Shown piece by piece: positions 48,811 to 60,208 of a stretch of 64,000 nucleotides of DNA (position 1 is the first letter of the stretch; each line of letters begins with the position of its first letter). Below the pieces are notes generated by a model. It saw nothing but the letters and a program-made list of their open reading frames with translations. It searched no databases and was not told the origin of the DNA. Both the position numbers and the translations under genes were made by a program. Origin of the DNA: Lineus longissimus (lineage: Eukaryota > Nemertea > Pilidiophora > Heteronemertea > Lineidae); the NCBI RefSeq assembly GCF_910592395.1, contig NC_088310.1, positions 11,417,501-11,481,500 on the forward strand, read 5' to 3'.

Positions 48811-49935
48811 TCGGCGATGTCAACGCGTTGGTTAAATTCTATCGTGTCACAGCATGGTTAAGAGAAAAACCACCACACCAAACATCATTTTGCTCCTAAT
48901 AGCCTTGTGACGAGAATATGCTGGGCCTACTCAAATGATTTTCTCCACGAAGTAGAACAAGTTTGCTATTGAAAAACAAATTACTCTTCGTGCCAAGTTG
49001 ACACAATATCTTTCCATTGTTATTTCGTGGACGAGATGTAAGACCAACTCATTATCTGATTGCAGAACTAAATGTTCTATAAACTACTTTGCACAGTTTA
49101 CTTAGTTGATGAGTTCAAGATCACTTTGATAAAACACAGCGCGCTAGTTAGTATGTCAATGAGCCAAATCAAGCTCTTGTTTAAGTTCCCGCAAAACATC
49201 GGAGCGTATTAGGAAAAAGCAACGCCGCATCAGACATCCTTCATTGCTGCATTCTAGACTCAGAATAACAGTAGCTTCATCATCAGTTTCATTATGATGG
49301 TGCTTATTTAACACAAAAATATTGAATGCAAATATATATAGGCCATTGTATACTCTTATAGACCTTCATAAGAAAGGTATACTCTTGTATAACAAAGATC
49401 AATGGAAAATGCCGACCAACTTTATATTATAAGCATAGCCAACTTGAGACAACTATTTTCATGACGGGTGAGCTTCTCCCGAAAAACATAGCAAAATGCG
49501 CCATGTACGGCAGGCATCTTCCATTGAGTGTTGATTTTAGAATCGGAATACATGTATATTAAACATTCTATAGGGCGTTTATAAAAATAAAACGCGTATA
49601 CTCGAGCGGTGAACATGCACGTAGACCAAGAACATTAAGAATAAGATGTATTCCTCTATATAGTGAGTTAAGCAAACTCTCAGCCCGGGCACACATACAA
49701 TGTACATGTGTTGTCGTCATCAAAAACCCAATCAGGGAAACAGAATAAAAATGCATAAGCATGTCTAAAACTGCATTTTTGTCACGAGGTCGGACGCGCC
49801 TGGGTCTTTAAGCATATAAAAATGTTATGCATGAAGAAAAATTTAACAAAACGATGTGAAAAGACAACAGAAATAAAAGTGATTTTTCATATCACAAATA
49901 CGTCGTATAAGAGTTATTGTTTCTTCATATGCATG
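48811..49935. other. Gene-free stretch, nothing recognised
   Basis: AT-rich sequence upstream of the viral block. Small ORFs on the minus strand (49422-49762) have no motif. The outer limit of the viral insertion probably lies in or beyond this stretch, but I saw no TIR or target-site duplication. Confidence 0.35.
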
Positions 49936-49978
49936 TCAAAATATCCACCCTTCCATCAGGAAAAGGGTGGCGCAAGAG

Positions 49979-50335
49979 AGTTGTCCTGTCCTCCTCTTCC
50001 CGCGCTTTACGAACCCGGCCACCATGCGAGACGAAGAGGACAGACCTCGTTGCTTTGGAGCTAAACGGACATTGAGGAGACGGGGCCCTAAAATGTGACG
50101 ACGAGTGGAGACAATTCGTGTCATAATTTTAGCTAAGATGAGCAGTCAAAGACTAGGATTGGAGAGTTTTCCTGTCCTGCTCTTCCCGCGCTATACGAAC
50201 CCGGCCACCATGCGAGACGAAGAGGACAGACCTCGTTGCTTTGGAGCTAAACGGACATTGAGGAGACGGGACCCCTAAAATGTGGCGACGAGTCGAGGCA
50301 ATTCGCGTCATAATTTTAGCTAGGATGAGCAGTCT
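49979..50335. repeat. 180-bp direct repeat, two copies, containing a basic mini-ORF
   Basis: The block starting GAGTTGTCCTGTCC at 49979 recurs from 50162 with about 90% identity, sharing CGAACCCGGCCACCATGCGA and GGAGCTAAACGGACATTGAG. On the minus strand the first copy encodes a 62-codon Arg/Lys-rich ORF (50124-49936; STRRHILGPRLLNVRLAPK), while the second copy loses that frame early. The GC content is higher than in the flanks. It could be viral (small basic core-type proteins exist in related viruses), but nothing proves it. Confidence 0.7.
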
Positions 50336-50448
50336 CTATGCATAGTCAATGACAAGGATTGCCTAGACACTGATAACATCCCAGTTATAGCAACAGAATG
50401 CTTCAGTAGGCTACTTGCCCCGAACATACTTCCCCGATGGTGGAGACC

Positions 50449-50990
50449 CTAATTGATCCACATTCTTCGCTCCGCTCGGCTTTTGACAGCAGCCCGTAAA
50501 ACCTCAGGAGGAGCGCGAATAAGAGTGCACATTAATCTGTGCTCGTTGCGGCATCGGGCTGCTTGCACTCTGCTACGCGACGAATGCACTCCCGTGGACA
50601 GCGCAGACGGATAGCGCCGAATTTTTGAGCGCTTACACGAAGCGCGGAAAAAATTCTTCAAGCACAATATCACGGGTGGGCATTTGTCGCGGGCGTCAAT
50701 GATGCACCTTTCAACGCCCCGGGACCCTCGGACTTTGGGCCTCGTATTTCGGGCGTTGAAAGGGACATTATACCTACTACTAGCAAATGCTTGTCTTCAT
50801 ATGAATAAAGTGTAGCGTAGGCTTTTAACTCGATAGGAAATGCTTCGATTTTTGAAGGTTGCTCCGGAGGTGACTTGAAAGTTGAAGTAAAAGGTTTGTC
50901 ATCTTCCGAATGGCTGATTTCATGCGTTTTGGTCACGAAAATTGTATTTGCCATGAAAAAAGCCATGTCGTGTAGATACATATCATTCAC
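50449..50990 (-). other. Two unassigned minus-strand ORFs
   Basis: 50990-50670 (106 codons, MNDMYLHDMAFFMAN) runs into 50673-50449 (74 codons, Arg-rich, RAPPEVLRAAVKSRAERR), overlapping by a few bases. The second has no ATG in its frame at the junction. Orientation and tight packing resemble the viral block 2 kb away, so they may be decayed viral genes. I recognise no domain. Confidence 0.3.
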
Positions 50991-51027
50991 TGCATCGATT
51001 TAATGAGGCCACGTGTAGCGGAGAAAT

Positions 51028-51526
51028 TTACGATTTACTCGGAGGATACTCGAGATGGGTCTTTGAGCACGAACGACCAAATGATAAGTGCTTCTTCATA
51101 ATCTGCTTCGATCTTGCGAGGTGGAGAACTATTTTTTCTTTCAAAGTAATCATTCCAAATAATTGCAAAGGGCTCTCCCTTAGCAGTAGAGGCTCTATGA
51201 TGTATAACGTATCAGAGTATTTAACGGATGCAGGACTAGATGACAGATGAGTCGGATGATGATGACACGAGAGAATGTGACAACGCGTACAGAACATTTA
51301 GCACTTTCGCATCTTTTCATCAGGAGACCTCTTGAGCCCCATCCTCGAATACCAGTGTCAGTCGTGTGCTCCTCTCGCATACATAAAACTTTAAAAAAAA
51401 GGTCATAGTTGCCCAGTGAAAGGCCCTGAAGTTCAGGATGCTCGACCCCCTTATAGAAGCAAACCACAAACTGAAATAGATTACCAGCACAGACCATTCA
51501 TGAGAAAGGTTTACAAAAACGAGCAT
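51028..51526 (-). other. Overlapping minus-strand ORFs, unassigned
   Basis: Three overlapping frames of 68-100 codons (for example NLFQFVVCFYKGVEHPELQG and IIEPLLLRESPLQLFGM). They could be fragments of one frameshifted gene, but no family was recognised and no single reading is convincing. Confidence 0.25.
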
Positions 51527-51570
51527 AATGTTCTACTTTAAGCAAATACTGCCTCTACTTCAAGGAAATG

Positions 51571-51885
51571 CTAGTTTTTATTCATATGGCCCAATGACAC
51601 AGGTATACTCAGAGTTCGGCCCAGGAGTGTCGCTGTAGAATGTCGCCTATTGTAATCTGCACGCTTGTAGTCATAGACAACACGTGACACACTGCGTCGA
51701 CGCGGCATTTTAGTTCGCAAGTTCGATACAACAGGAAAGTGATCCGAGTCGTACATCCCTGGCCATGTTTCTGTGTCACGAAATCGTTCCGGCTGATTGG
51801 TTAGAATTAAATCGAGAATATTGCCGCGTTTATGGGTTGAACTGAATACAAGCTGTGATACAACTTCTATATCCGGGGTCTACTT
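51571..51885 (-). mobile_element. LINE endonuclease (EEP) domain remnant
   Basis: The frame is open from about 51885 to a stop at 51571. It contains HKRGNILDLILTNQPERF and then MYDSDHFPVVSNLR, the NILDLILTN and SDHxPV blocks at the end of the apurinic-type endonuclease of Jockey/CR1-like non-LTR retrotransposons. The linker to the reverse transcriptase begins (YDYKRADYN) and is cut off. It is truncated at both ends. Confidence 0.8.
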
Positions 51886-51889
51886 GATT

Positions 51890-52730
51890 AGTATTCAAAA
51901 TGGCTCCACCATAGACCCTGGAAACTCGTGCACGTCATATGCTGAGTCACCGCCAGAATCTGGGGTGACGTAGTACGATTGACCTATGACCCGTCTATTC
52001 GGGAACTACGTGTCAGCACTGTTTCAACATGACCAACAACCGTTTGTAGCCGACCAAATAATTGTAAAATTGAGCAATTATTCCAGGGTGAATACAGGTA
52101 AAGAAGCCTTATACTTAAATATAAAAATTAATTATCAAAAGGGATTTTGAAATAATATTTTCATAGTGCTCGCGATTGGCATTTATAACACGTGCTTCTC
52201 CGGTTCTATTCCGCATGGCCAGACTAAATGACGCAATGTCCTTGTAGAGGTGATTAATTGTTTATATCAGCATTAGCTCATATATCATCCGTGTCCATAA
52301 AGTTCTATGCCGCCAATTGATTTGTGATCGCAATAGGGTAAATGGTTATGTAGACTGATAAGTCGCCCTTTTCCCTGATTCAATTTGCAATGAATATGCC
52401 AAGTGTCAAAACATTATTTACATCTTATTTGCATTTCAAACGTTATTCGTTGACCAATCAAATATGTTTCAGCTTAACATGATACCAGGGGTAGTGCAAG
52501 TGACCAGAGGAGCGCGCAATGACCCCTGGGTAAACGAGGTGGGCTGTGAAAGTGAAAAGTCATGTACGAGCTGGCAAAACTCCCGATTAATTGGAGGGAG
52601 GGGGAGGGGGCATTAGAGTGGACGTTGTCTCCACCGGTTATTATGATCAATGAAAACTGACATAACGGGATCCGAGTTTTAGTTACTACAGCTTGCTTGA
52701 TTATCAGAACAGTTCCGACATTACATTTTA
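51890..52730. other. Gene-free stretch, nothing recognised
   Basis: No supported ORF, RNA gene or repeat. There is a short G-rich run at about 52593-52611. Confidence 0.35.
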
Positions 52731-52734
52731 GGGG

Positions 52735-53335
52735 ATATCAGGACAATTCCCCCGGACAATCTCCCAACGTCAATTGCCCCCGACAACCCCTCCTAGAAAA
52801 TTGCCCACGTCAAATTGCCCCCAGCCAAATTGCCCCCCCCCCCATGAAATTGCCCCCAAGTATTATATTGCCCTTAGAAAAAAATCATAAGATCGTCATA
52901 TTTTAATGAATTATACCTTTCATGGCGGTGAAAGATCAGTTTCTTACCAATGATTCAAAGAATCTTTGAGTTTCACCAATTCCATCATACATTGGTTCAA
53001 GATTCCTTGTAGTCATAGCAATACACAGACAACTTTGAAAAATGGAGTTCACTACGACTGGTCGAAATCTTCCTCTTAGATGGGTTAGCATAGGAGTTGG
53101 CTGGAGGGAGGGAGTCTTGGGAGTGCAAACGGTGGAGAAAACACCCTTGTAAAGAAAGAGTTCAGCTCCAGAGGGGGCATTTTCACTGGGGAACAATTTG
53201 ACTGGGGACAATTTTACGCGGGGGGGGGGGGGGGTTTACCGGGTGGCAATTTTCAGGGGGGAATTGTCGCGATCGGGGAGGGGGGGGGGGGCAATTGACT
53301 GGGGGAGGGGGAATTTTCTAGAACCATTTTAGAGT
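52735..53335. repeat. CAATTGCCCC/GGGGCAATTG foldback region with long G and C runs
   Basis: From 52735 to 52875 the motif CAATTGCCCCC (or variants) recurs about eight times. From 53160 to 53330 its complement (GGGGACAATTT, GGGGGGGCAATTGACTGGGG) recurs, so the two halves can fold back around a centre of about 290 bp. The right half contains a 14-base G run (from about 53221) and a second run of about 12 G (from about 53280). This looks like a degenerate foldback element or an expanding G/C-rich repeat. Confidence 0.75.
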
Positions 53336-53574
53336 GGTGGAGACGAGGCGCCATATAATTATCTTCATACCAATTTGAATTTACATGTATGCCAAAGCTA
53401 ATTCTTTGCGTCAACGCTGGAAAGTCGATAAGTAATCTCATATTTCTTCACCGCCGACATTTTCATTACATCAGAAATGATGGCACTTAATTGCACCAGT
53501 TTCCTCAACACTACGTATATATTCTCATTATACTGAAAGAACACATACAACCATGGTCATTTGAAACTGCCGCC

Positions 53575-56500
53575 ATGGTTGCAGCAAGAATGGTGGGGCA
53601 AGCCGGAGCGGCAGTCACAATGGCAGCCTCACCAGTAGTCTCAAACACATCTTCAGCTTCGATTGTCAGCGCCGAGGTGCTGGTTCTTCGGTGGGTTTAC
53701 CTCATCACCGTTAAGTACGCCTGGATAGTCATCGTGGCCTTTGGGCTTTTTGGGAACTTGATGTCCATTGTGATAACACTACAAAAGGACAACAGGCGAA
53801 TATCAACATGTAACTACATGACTGCCCTCGCATTGGCTGATACGATTGTCCTCATCAACGAATCGGCTTGGAGAACATTTTTCCATGTTTGGAACGCAGA
53901 TTTTCCGACCGAGCTAGACATGCAGTGAGTTCGATTCTACTATTATTTTTGCCCCCCGCCAAAATACCATGCATTATAGGCCATGGTCCTAATCCGGAAT
54001 TTTGTCATTCGTCACAATATTTCGGGGTTTATAAAGTGAAAAGTGCTCTAATTATGATTAATTATGGTGATATCTGACGAGTTTTTAATGCTATCCATTC
54101 ATGCCCGTCACGAACATTTTTATGTTCGTGAATTATTGGGATCATGAGCCCAACATGCTGGTGAACGTCGCGGCAGATGTGTCTAAATCACACTGGCTAC
54201 CTCTGGGTATGTTGAGTAAAGCGTCTATTCCGAGCAGTTTTCTTCCTGAACCAGGTTAGTATGGTACAACGGATTTTCTTTCGCAATCATTTCCGGTTTT
54301 TACCTTGCTGAGATGACCATTGATAGACTGATCATAGTCAGATTTCCCATGGCTGCTCCCAGACTCTGCACAACACGCCGTGCCTGGTTGACCATTTTCG
54401 TGACATTCATTGTGATATTTGGTCTCAATCTCTACGTAATGTTTAATTTCAAATACATGTATGTGCATAACAAGTATACAGGTAAGGAACATAATTTTAT
54501 CACCCGACTCCTTCGTGTTTGTTTTGCCTAGAGAATTCGCTTAATATCGGTTGTATAGATAGACACGGTACTTAATTAGTGCATTCGACACTGCATTCGA
54601 CGGATGATTAAATTCTAGACAAAACCAGCTCGTTTTTGCGCGCCTGGCTTTAATATTGCATAAAGGTTAACCGCGACTCTAGAGCGGCATTCTCATTCAT
54701 TTCACCGTCTGCCGACTCTCTAATGACACATCGCGTCCACACTGGTAACATCAGAAAGTTTGTTAGCAGCTCTATTGATACCGCCACCTGGAGTAGGTCT
54801 TGGTCGACACTAGGAATTACCACAGGGCCTAATTTCAACGCACCACCCCTGAAGAGTACCCTCGACGTGTGGCCAAAGCTGTTAATCTGAAATTTACATG
54901 AGAACGAACATAATATGTAAAGGGAAATACAATTTTTTAGGTAATTTGTGTGTGTGCGATCGGATCTTGACATCTATTCGCAATGCCCACAAACACGCTA
55001 TCGACATGACTCAACATGAGACGGTGAATATAGGCCTAGCAAAAGGTTTTTCAAAACAACATCACGGAGAAGAATCACCTTTGAGCCAACGTATGGCTGC
55101 AATTCTGACTGCTTTCCAAGAACTGTGCAGTTACTGATAGCACCGGAGATCGTACATAACACAATACACTATGACCTGGTCACACTAGCGCTTTAATACG
55201 CATTGGGGTGTAACACTCAAGTCGGTTTGCACCGTTTTCAAACCGCTTCAAAAAATTCGGTTCTTTAATACGCCAAGCCGCAATGAAGCCGCAATGAAGC
55301 CGCAATGAAGCCGCATTCAAATTCGAATTCGTAGTGTGACGCCCTTAATACGCATTAAGCATTGCATTCGCAATGAGCTTGCGCATAGCGTAACTTCCGG
55401 CTTTTCCGCTCATGTTCCTGCCTTTTCACATTCACCAAAATGATGTGAACTCAGCATTTTCCGACGTTACCATTGTCCATTTAACGAAAAATACATAAAG
55501 ATAATTGTCATTAAAAAACGCGACCATTCCAACATTTCCATAGCCACAGTTTGCTCTCGATCATGGGCGCATCCATTCAATCAGCTAACAGACCCAGCAA
55601 ATGTAATTTGAAATTATCGTTTTTATTTAATGACAATTTTGTTTATGTGTTTTTGGTTAAAAACGATCTTGAAACGAGCCGCTGATTTTGTTCCTTACAA
55701 TTTAATTTAAATTTCGTCACTGAATGTGCGAGTTTGCTTTATACCCCTCGTTTTTCGCTTGGTATGGATCTCGTGAGACTAGAGTGGCATCCATCTTGGA
55801 TCGAGCGCGGGAGTGAGTTTAACAATGCAATAATAGGTAGCTTATCTATACTGCGCATTCGGTTTAACCCGTTTTAATCCGAATTGAATGCGCATTTGGC
55901 CAAGTGTGACGCGGCCGGCTAGAAAGCGATTTAACCCAACCGTTTTCCGGAGGGCGCTCCGGAAAACTGTTTCAATTCGCCTTCAGTGTGAACGTAGTTG
56001 TAATACTGATCGTGTCAGTGAAGTAGGGTTTGTTCGCGTGTAGATTTGATGTAGATGCAGCGTGTATTAATATGATCTCTGTCATATCGCGATTTCATTG
56101 ATGTTTTGCTGATGACTTGTTATAAGTAGCCTTGGTTTTTTCTTCATCTTACTCCTACCTGCAGTAAATAGCGCGTTTAGACTGTTGATAAGGTGTGGTG
56201 TTTTTTCATGGAATTATAACCATTGGTGCGAGTTCTTTTCAGGACACGGAACACTGCTGATGACAGTAGAGAATGCTCCTGGACTGGAAAAGCTAGGAAC
56301 CACAGCACAATTAGCTATTGGAACAATCTTACCATTTGTTATCATTGTATCATGCAACCTTTGGATTTTTAAAGTGTTACACAGGGCATCAAAGAAAAGC
56401 ATTAGAATGGGCCTCAGCAAAGAGAGCCAGAAGATCCGAGAGAAAGAAACTACCTACTTGAGCAGGATGTTACTCCTTGTCAGCTTTGCATACGTCATAA

Positions 56501-56748
56501 CGTCGATTCCTTTAAGATTTTTCGATGTCATCATAAGGATACCGGAAGTCCTGGCGCCGTACGACCTTCAAGAGGAGTACTGGAGTCTGCGGTATTATTG
56601 TCAGTATTTTGTAATGGAATGTCTCTGGGAGATGAATTTTGGTATCAACTTTTACCTTTATTGTATCGGTGGTGGAAAGAAATACAGAAATGACGTCAGA
56701 GAGAAGTTACGAGTTATATTTCCTTGCTTTAGAAGGTTAACAGTCTAG
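53575..56748 (+). CDS. Class A (rhodopsin-like) GPCR, three exons
   Basis: Exons 53575-53924, 54255-54481 and 56243-56748 have GT-AG borders and matching phases and give 360 residues. The start ATG lies in a perfect Kozak context (GCCGCCATGG). Exon 1 encodes a Ser/Ala-rich N-terminus with an N-glycosylation site (Asn24), TM1 with FGLFGNLMSIV (Asn61) and TM2 ALALADT. Exon 2 has TM3 ending TIDRLIIVRFP (Asp140-Arg141) and TM4. Exon 3 has TM5 GTILPFVIIVSCN, TM6 LLLVSFAYVITSIPLRFF and TM7 ending NFGINFYLYC (NPxxY variant), then a short basic tail. It is probably a peptide-type receptor at the plasma membrane; the ligand is unknown. The conserved TM3/ECL2 disulfide cysteines are both absent. An extra phase 1-1 exon in intron 2 is possible but not seen. 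Confidence 0.85.
55172..55998. mobile_element. MITE-like sequence inside GPCR intron 2
   Basis: It begins near CTGGTCACACTAGCGC and ends near TTCAGTGTGAACG; internal inverted matches TAGTGTGACG and AAGTGTGACG occur at about 55333 and 55900. TTTAATACGCATT and related strings recur on both strands, and GCCGCAATGAA repeats three times plus a variant at about 55279-55322. The pattern fits one or two nested non-autonomous DNA elements with GGTCACACTAG-type ends; boundaries are approximate. Confidence 0.45.
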
Positions 56749-57850
56749 TGTTGATCGCATAAGTGAAAACATTCAGTTTGCAGCTTTGTAAGATCTAATC
56801 TCGAATGGAGCAATCATGTCAAATGAATAAGGTTAAACACTTTCATAATAGCTATGTGTGCGATACCGTGGGACAGAACATGAGATTAGATGCATGATCT
56901 GCAGCCGACTTCAATGACTATATCCAATTCGCGTTGCATTTATGAAGGACACGTATCCACCTAATCAAGGCCAGTATTCGAAGGCCAGTATTGTAACGGC
57001 GACTTACCAAGTTACAAGTAGCTACAAATGACTGTATTAAGGCTGCTGATAACAACTAGCCACAAGTCAAGCCAAATAATAGCAATGGAGACGTTAAACA
57101 ACGATCTTCCATTTAAGTATTCTGTCTCCAATTATAATGTTTTGGTTGTTATCCCCTGCATGGACAGGGTTAGTGGAGTATTGCGGAATCCTCTCTCTAG
57201 GCAGCTTGCTGCAAACATCAGCGTCTGTTGACAGTGCACTATTGCTACCAGAGACGCGATCCGTAAAAAAAAGGACTTTGATTTTTGCTTTGCTTCTCCC
57301 ACGTCTAACCTCATCAATTCCCTCGTCTCGTATGTCCTTATTCGGACGACAGCACAATTATATGAACACATGACCATCTGAGCACAACTAATATGTGTCG
57401 CACATGTCGTGTACAAAGTTTTCTGTAGCGGATTTTCTTCTCATGATCGAGAGAGGAATAATAACAATAATAACTATATTTTTCGCCTAAAGCACTGTAA
57501 AGTGCTACAATACCGCATACACTTCAGTACTTTACCCTATCAATGAGGTAATCATGTTAAGTTACATGTAACAGTACAATATGGCCGCCAACGCTTATAA
57601 ACGAACAAAAGACTTGTTCTAATTAAGCAGGTGAACCGGTTACAACTTACCTTAGCCAGGGATCGGCAGGCACATTTTAACCAAGGAGAATTAATTCCCG
57701 AGCTTGCAGGGAATCGTATCTAGATTTTGTCTATTCTAGGCAGGACCTCCAACTTGATGCCTCGATCGAAGAGGTCGGGGAAAATGTCTGCATCACAACA
57801 ACACAAAAAACAGCCAAACTGTCCGCTCTTTTGCAAATTGACCAAAATGA
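56749..57850. other. GPCR 3' flank, no further gene recognised
   Basis: Several 60-90-codon ORFs overlap on both strands around 57030-57416 without motifs. No polyadenylation signal is obvious close to the GPCR stop. Confidence 0.35.
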
Positions 57851-57854
57851 CATG

Positions 57855-58180
57855 ACACAATATGGTGACTAGGGGAATCGGAAATCATACTGTGCCACTG
57901 TATGAACCCAGTCGATCCCTGAGGTCCCAGAACCTAGGTTTGCTCCAAGTACCCAGGTACCGCCTGGCATCATATGGTGGCAGAAGTTTTGTGGTGTATG
58001 CTACACAACTCTGGAACAGACTAGACATGAATGTGCGAAATGCTCCAACTGTGAGCACACTCAAAAAGGTGCTGAAGTCGAGATTATGGTGACTTTGTTT
58101 TCAAAGCGCAGCCGAGCAATCATACGTTATTGGATAATTGCGCTATATAAGTCTTATTTGAATTGAAATGAATTGATTAC
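57855..58180 (+). mobile_element. LINE reverse-transcriptase C-terminus and 3' tail
   Basis: The ORF at 57862-58092 encodes the last 76 residues of a LINE ORF2 (EPSRSLRSQNLGLLQVPR, YGGRSFVVYATQLWNRL, APTVSTLKKVLKSRLW), a well-known L2/CR1-type C-terminal signature. After the stop there is a short 3' UTR ending in a TTTGAATTGAAATGAATTG tail near 58157-58176. Heavily 5' truncated. Confidence 0.85.
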
Positions 58181-58184
58181 GCGT

Positions 58185-59370
58185 TAAATTTTGAGGTATA
58201 TTAACGACCCAGACCCGTTGTAGTGCACGCACAAATCAGTAAAAGCTTTGCCGAGCTAGCCTGTTCATGGAAAGGGAGAAAGTTTTCTCAATGATGCTTG
58301 AAAACTTGCGTTGTGAATCTGTTGTGCATTTTCGCTATTTGCGATGTAATCTATATATCCCTTCAGAACCTTATTAATCGAATGAACACAACGTTATTGA
58401 ATTTGAAGACTTGAACAGCGCACGTTTTCCGGCATCATTGAAAAAAAACACGTTAGAATCTTCTTTTTCAGAACAGGTTAGCTCGGCAAATAGGAAGGTC
58501 TGTCCCATTCTCGCCTTTCTGGGGAATTGAGAACCAATGGTGATGTTCATCAGGGCTAGTGTTGAGCACGTCTTTCAAGCAAAGGTCCACGTGCATGCCC
58601 GGGTACAAGCAACTCAACATTCTTTTTTTTCTCTTCTGGTAAATTACGAAAGAGAAAAGATTACAATTGATTCCACTTGATCAGATTACAGATCATATGA
58701 CTGAGGGCAATGCCATGCGTCGAATTCGGCCCCGATTCTGCATAACACCACAGTGATATACGACATATTATATATGACACATGATAAACGTCACCCAGAT
58801 CAATGTATTTATAAACATTGCAAAGGATGCTCAAAACAACCCCTTCCCCTAATTTTTTGTATCATTCGAATCAGATCAGCTTGCTTAATTCGTCTCTTCA
58901 ATGTATATAGATCAGTTGATTCCGATTATTTAGTCAAGTCGCGTTGGACTTGCACCACAACTTAACATTATCGGCAAGAGTTGCAGGGACCATTGAATTT
59001 GAACAACCGTTCACTATCTCGTTTTTTCTTAATCTTTGGAAATACAATAGATTTTGAGCGAAGTGATTGGCCCACATACATGACACATAATAGCAAGTAT
59101 AGACAAGATTATTTAATCCATACTTGATATTACTAAGGTATGATTATAATAATTATCATAAAGTGTCGTCACAGGGAAAACACTATTGCGACATCTTAGG
59201 TATTTCTTATATAAGCAGTGTATGTCCTGCTGCTACTGGATATGAAAGGAAATTTCCCAGCAACTCATTATCATATCTCACTGGAAGAAGGGTTTTACGC
59301 ATCAGAATGAACGAATGTCTTATTCTTTCAATGCTCGCTCGGATACACTCACGCAAACGCACAGGCAACT
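58185..59370. other. Gene-free stretch, nothing recognised
   Basis: AT-rich, with short ORFs only (58753-58965, 59124-59375) that carry no motifs. Confidence 0.35.
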
Positions 59371-59372
59371 TC

Positions 59373-59632
59373 TAAGGCACCTATTCCATAGAGGTATACG
59401 GTATACTACACTATACGCGAACAATGGGTGCATGACCATGAAACTATTGTTCGCGTGTAGTATAGTATAGGGTATAGCTCTATGGAATAGGTGCCTAAGG
59501 CACCTATTCCATAGAGCTATACCCTATACTATACTATACGCGAACAATAGTTTCATGGTTATGCACCCTTTGTGAAGCCATTGTTCGCGTATAGTGTAGT
59601 ATAGGGTATAGCTCTATGGAGAAGGTGCCTTA
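59373..59632. mobile_element. Four-fold palindromic foldback element (inverted dimer)
   Basis: Two hairpins of about 122 and 133 bp lie back to back. Each begins GGCACCTATTCCATAGAG and ends with its complement, and each has arms of about 50 bp including ATACGCGAACAAT. The two loops are themselves complementary (GGTGCATGACCATGAAACT against AGTTTCATGGTTATGCACC), so the whole is also one large palindrome centred on GGTGCCTAAGGCACC at about 59497. A MITE inverted dimer or replication-slippage product fits; no coding sequence. Confidence 0.9.
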
Positions 59633-59634
59633 CA

Positions 59635-60205
59635 CACGCCAAATCGTATGGGAATCAGCTTGAACGATTCTGGGCTTAGATTCATAGGCATAGATTCAAG
59701 TTTTCTCTCATCTGCTCAGGGCACATTGTTTTTTTCATGTATATAATCATTTCACTCAATGCCCTCTGAGCGGCATGCATCTACAATGATGAAGTCATAC
59801 AATAATGTAATTGCTTACCTTATTCGGTACAATGGCATGCATCTACCACGTCGAAGGTACTTACCGTTTTCGGAATCAATGAGTTTTGTTGACGATGATG
59901 TGAACTTATCAATAAACTTAGTATTATTCGCATTATTGTGAATCCCTTAGTAACCCAGTGATATACCGCCAGCGGTCTTTAGACGACAAACAAATCTAGA
60001 GATGAGCATTATTTGAGGTTTTTATATTTCCGATGGGTCACCTGAAATTTATGCGTTTGATTTGTTATAGTACTCATATACATTCAGTAATGATAATGAT
60101 GATGATACTCTTATATCCCCCCCCCCCCTCCCCCGCCCCCAATTAAACAACTCAAAAGCGAGGCATTCTCTGCAGGCATCGCCGGGAATAGGCGAAAGCG
60201 TCAAG
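59635..60205. other. Gene-free stretch
   Basis: No gene recognised. Contains a C-rich run at about 60117-60140. Confidence 0.35.
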
Positions 60206-60208
60206 AGA

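Noticed and set aside
53491-53574. Upstream extension of the GPCR N-terminus
   Set aside because: The in-frame extension has no ATG, while the ATG at 53575 has a perfect Kozak context.
54898-55137. ORF in GPCR intron 2 as the missing ECL2 exon
   Set aside because: It has cysteines but no suitable acceptor/donor pair in the needed phase and no GPCR-like sequence.
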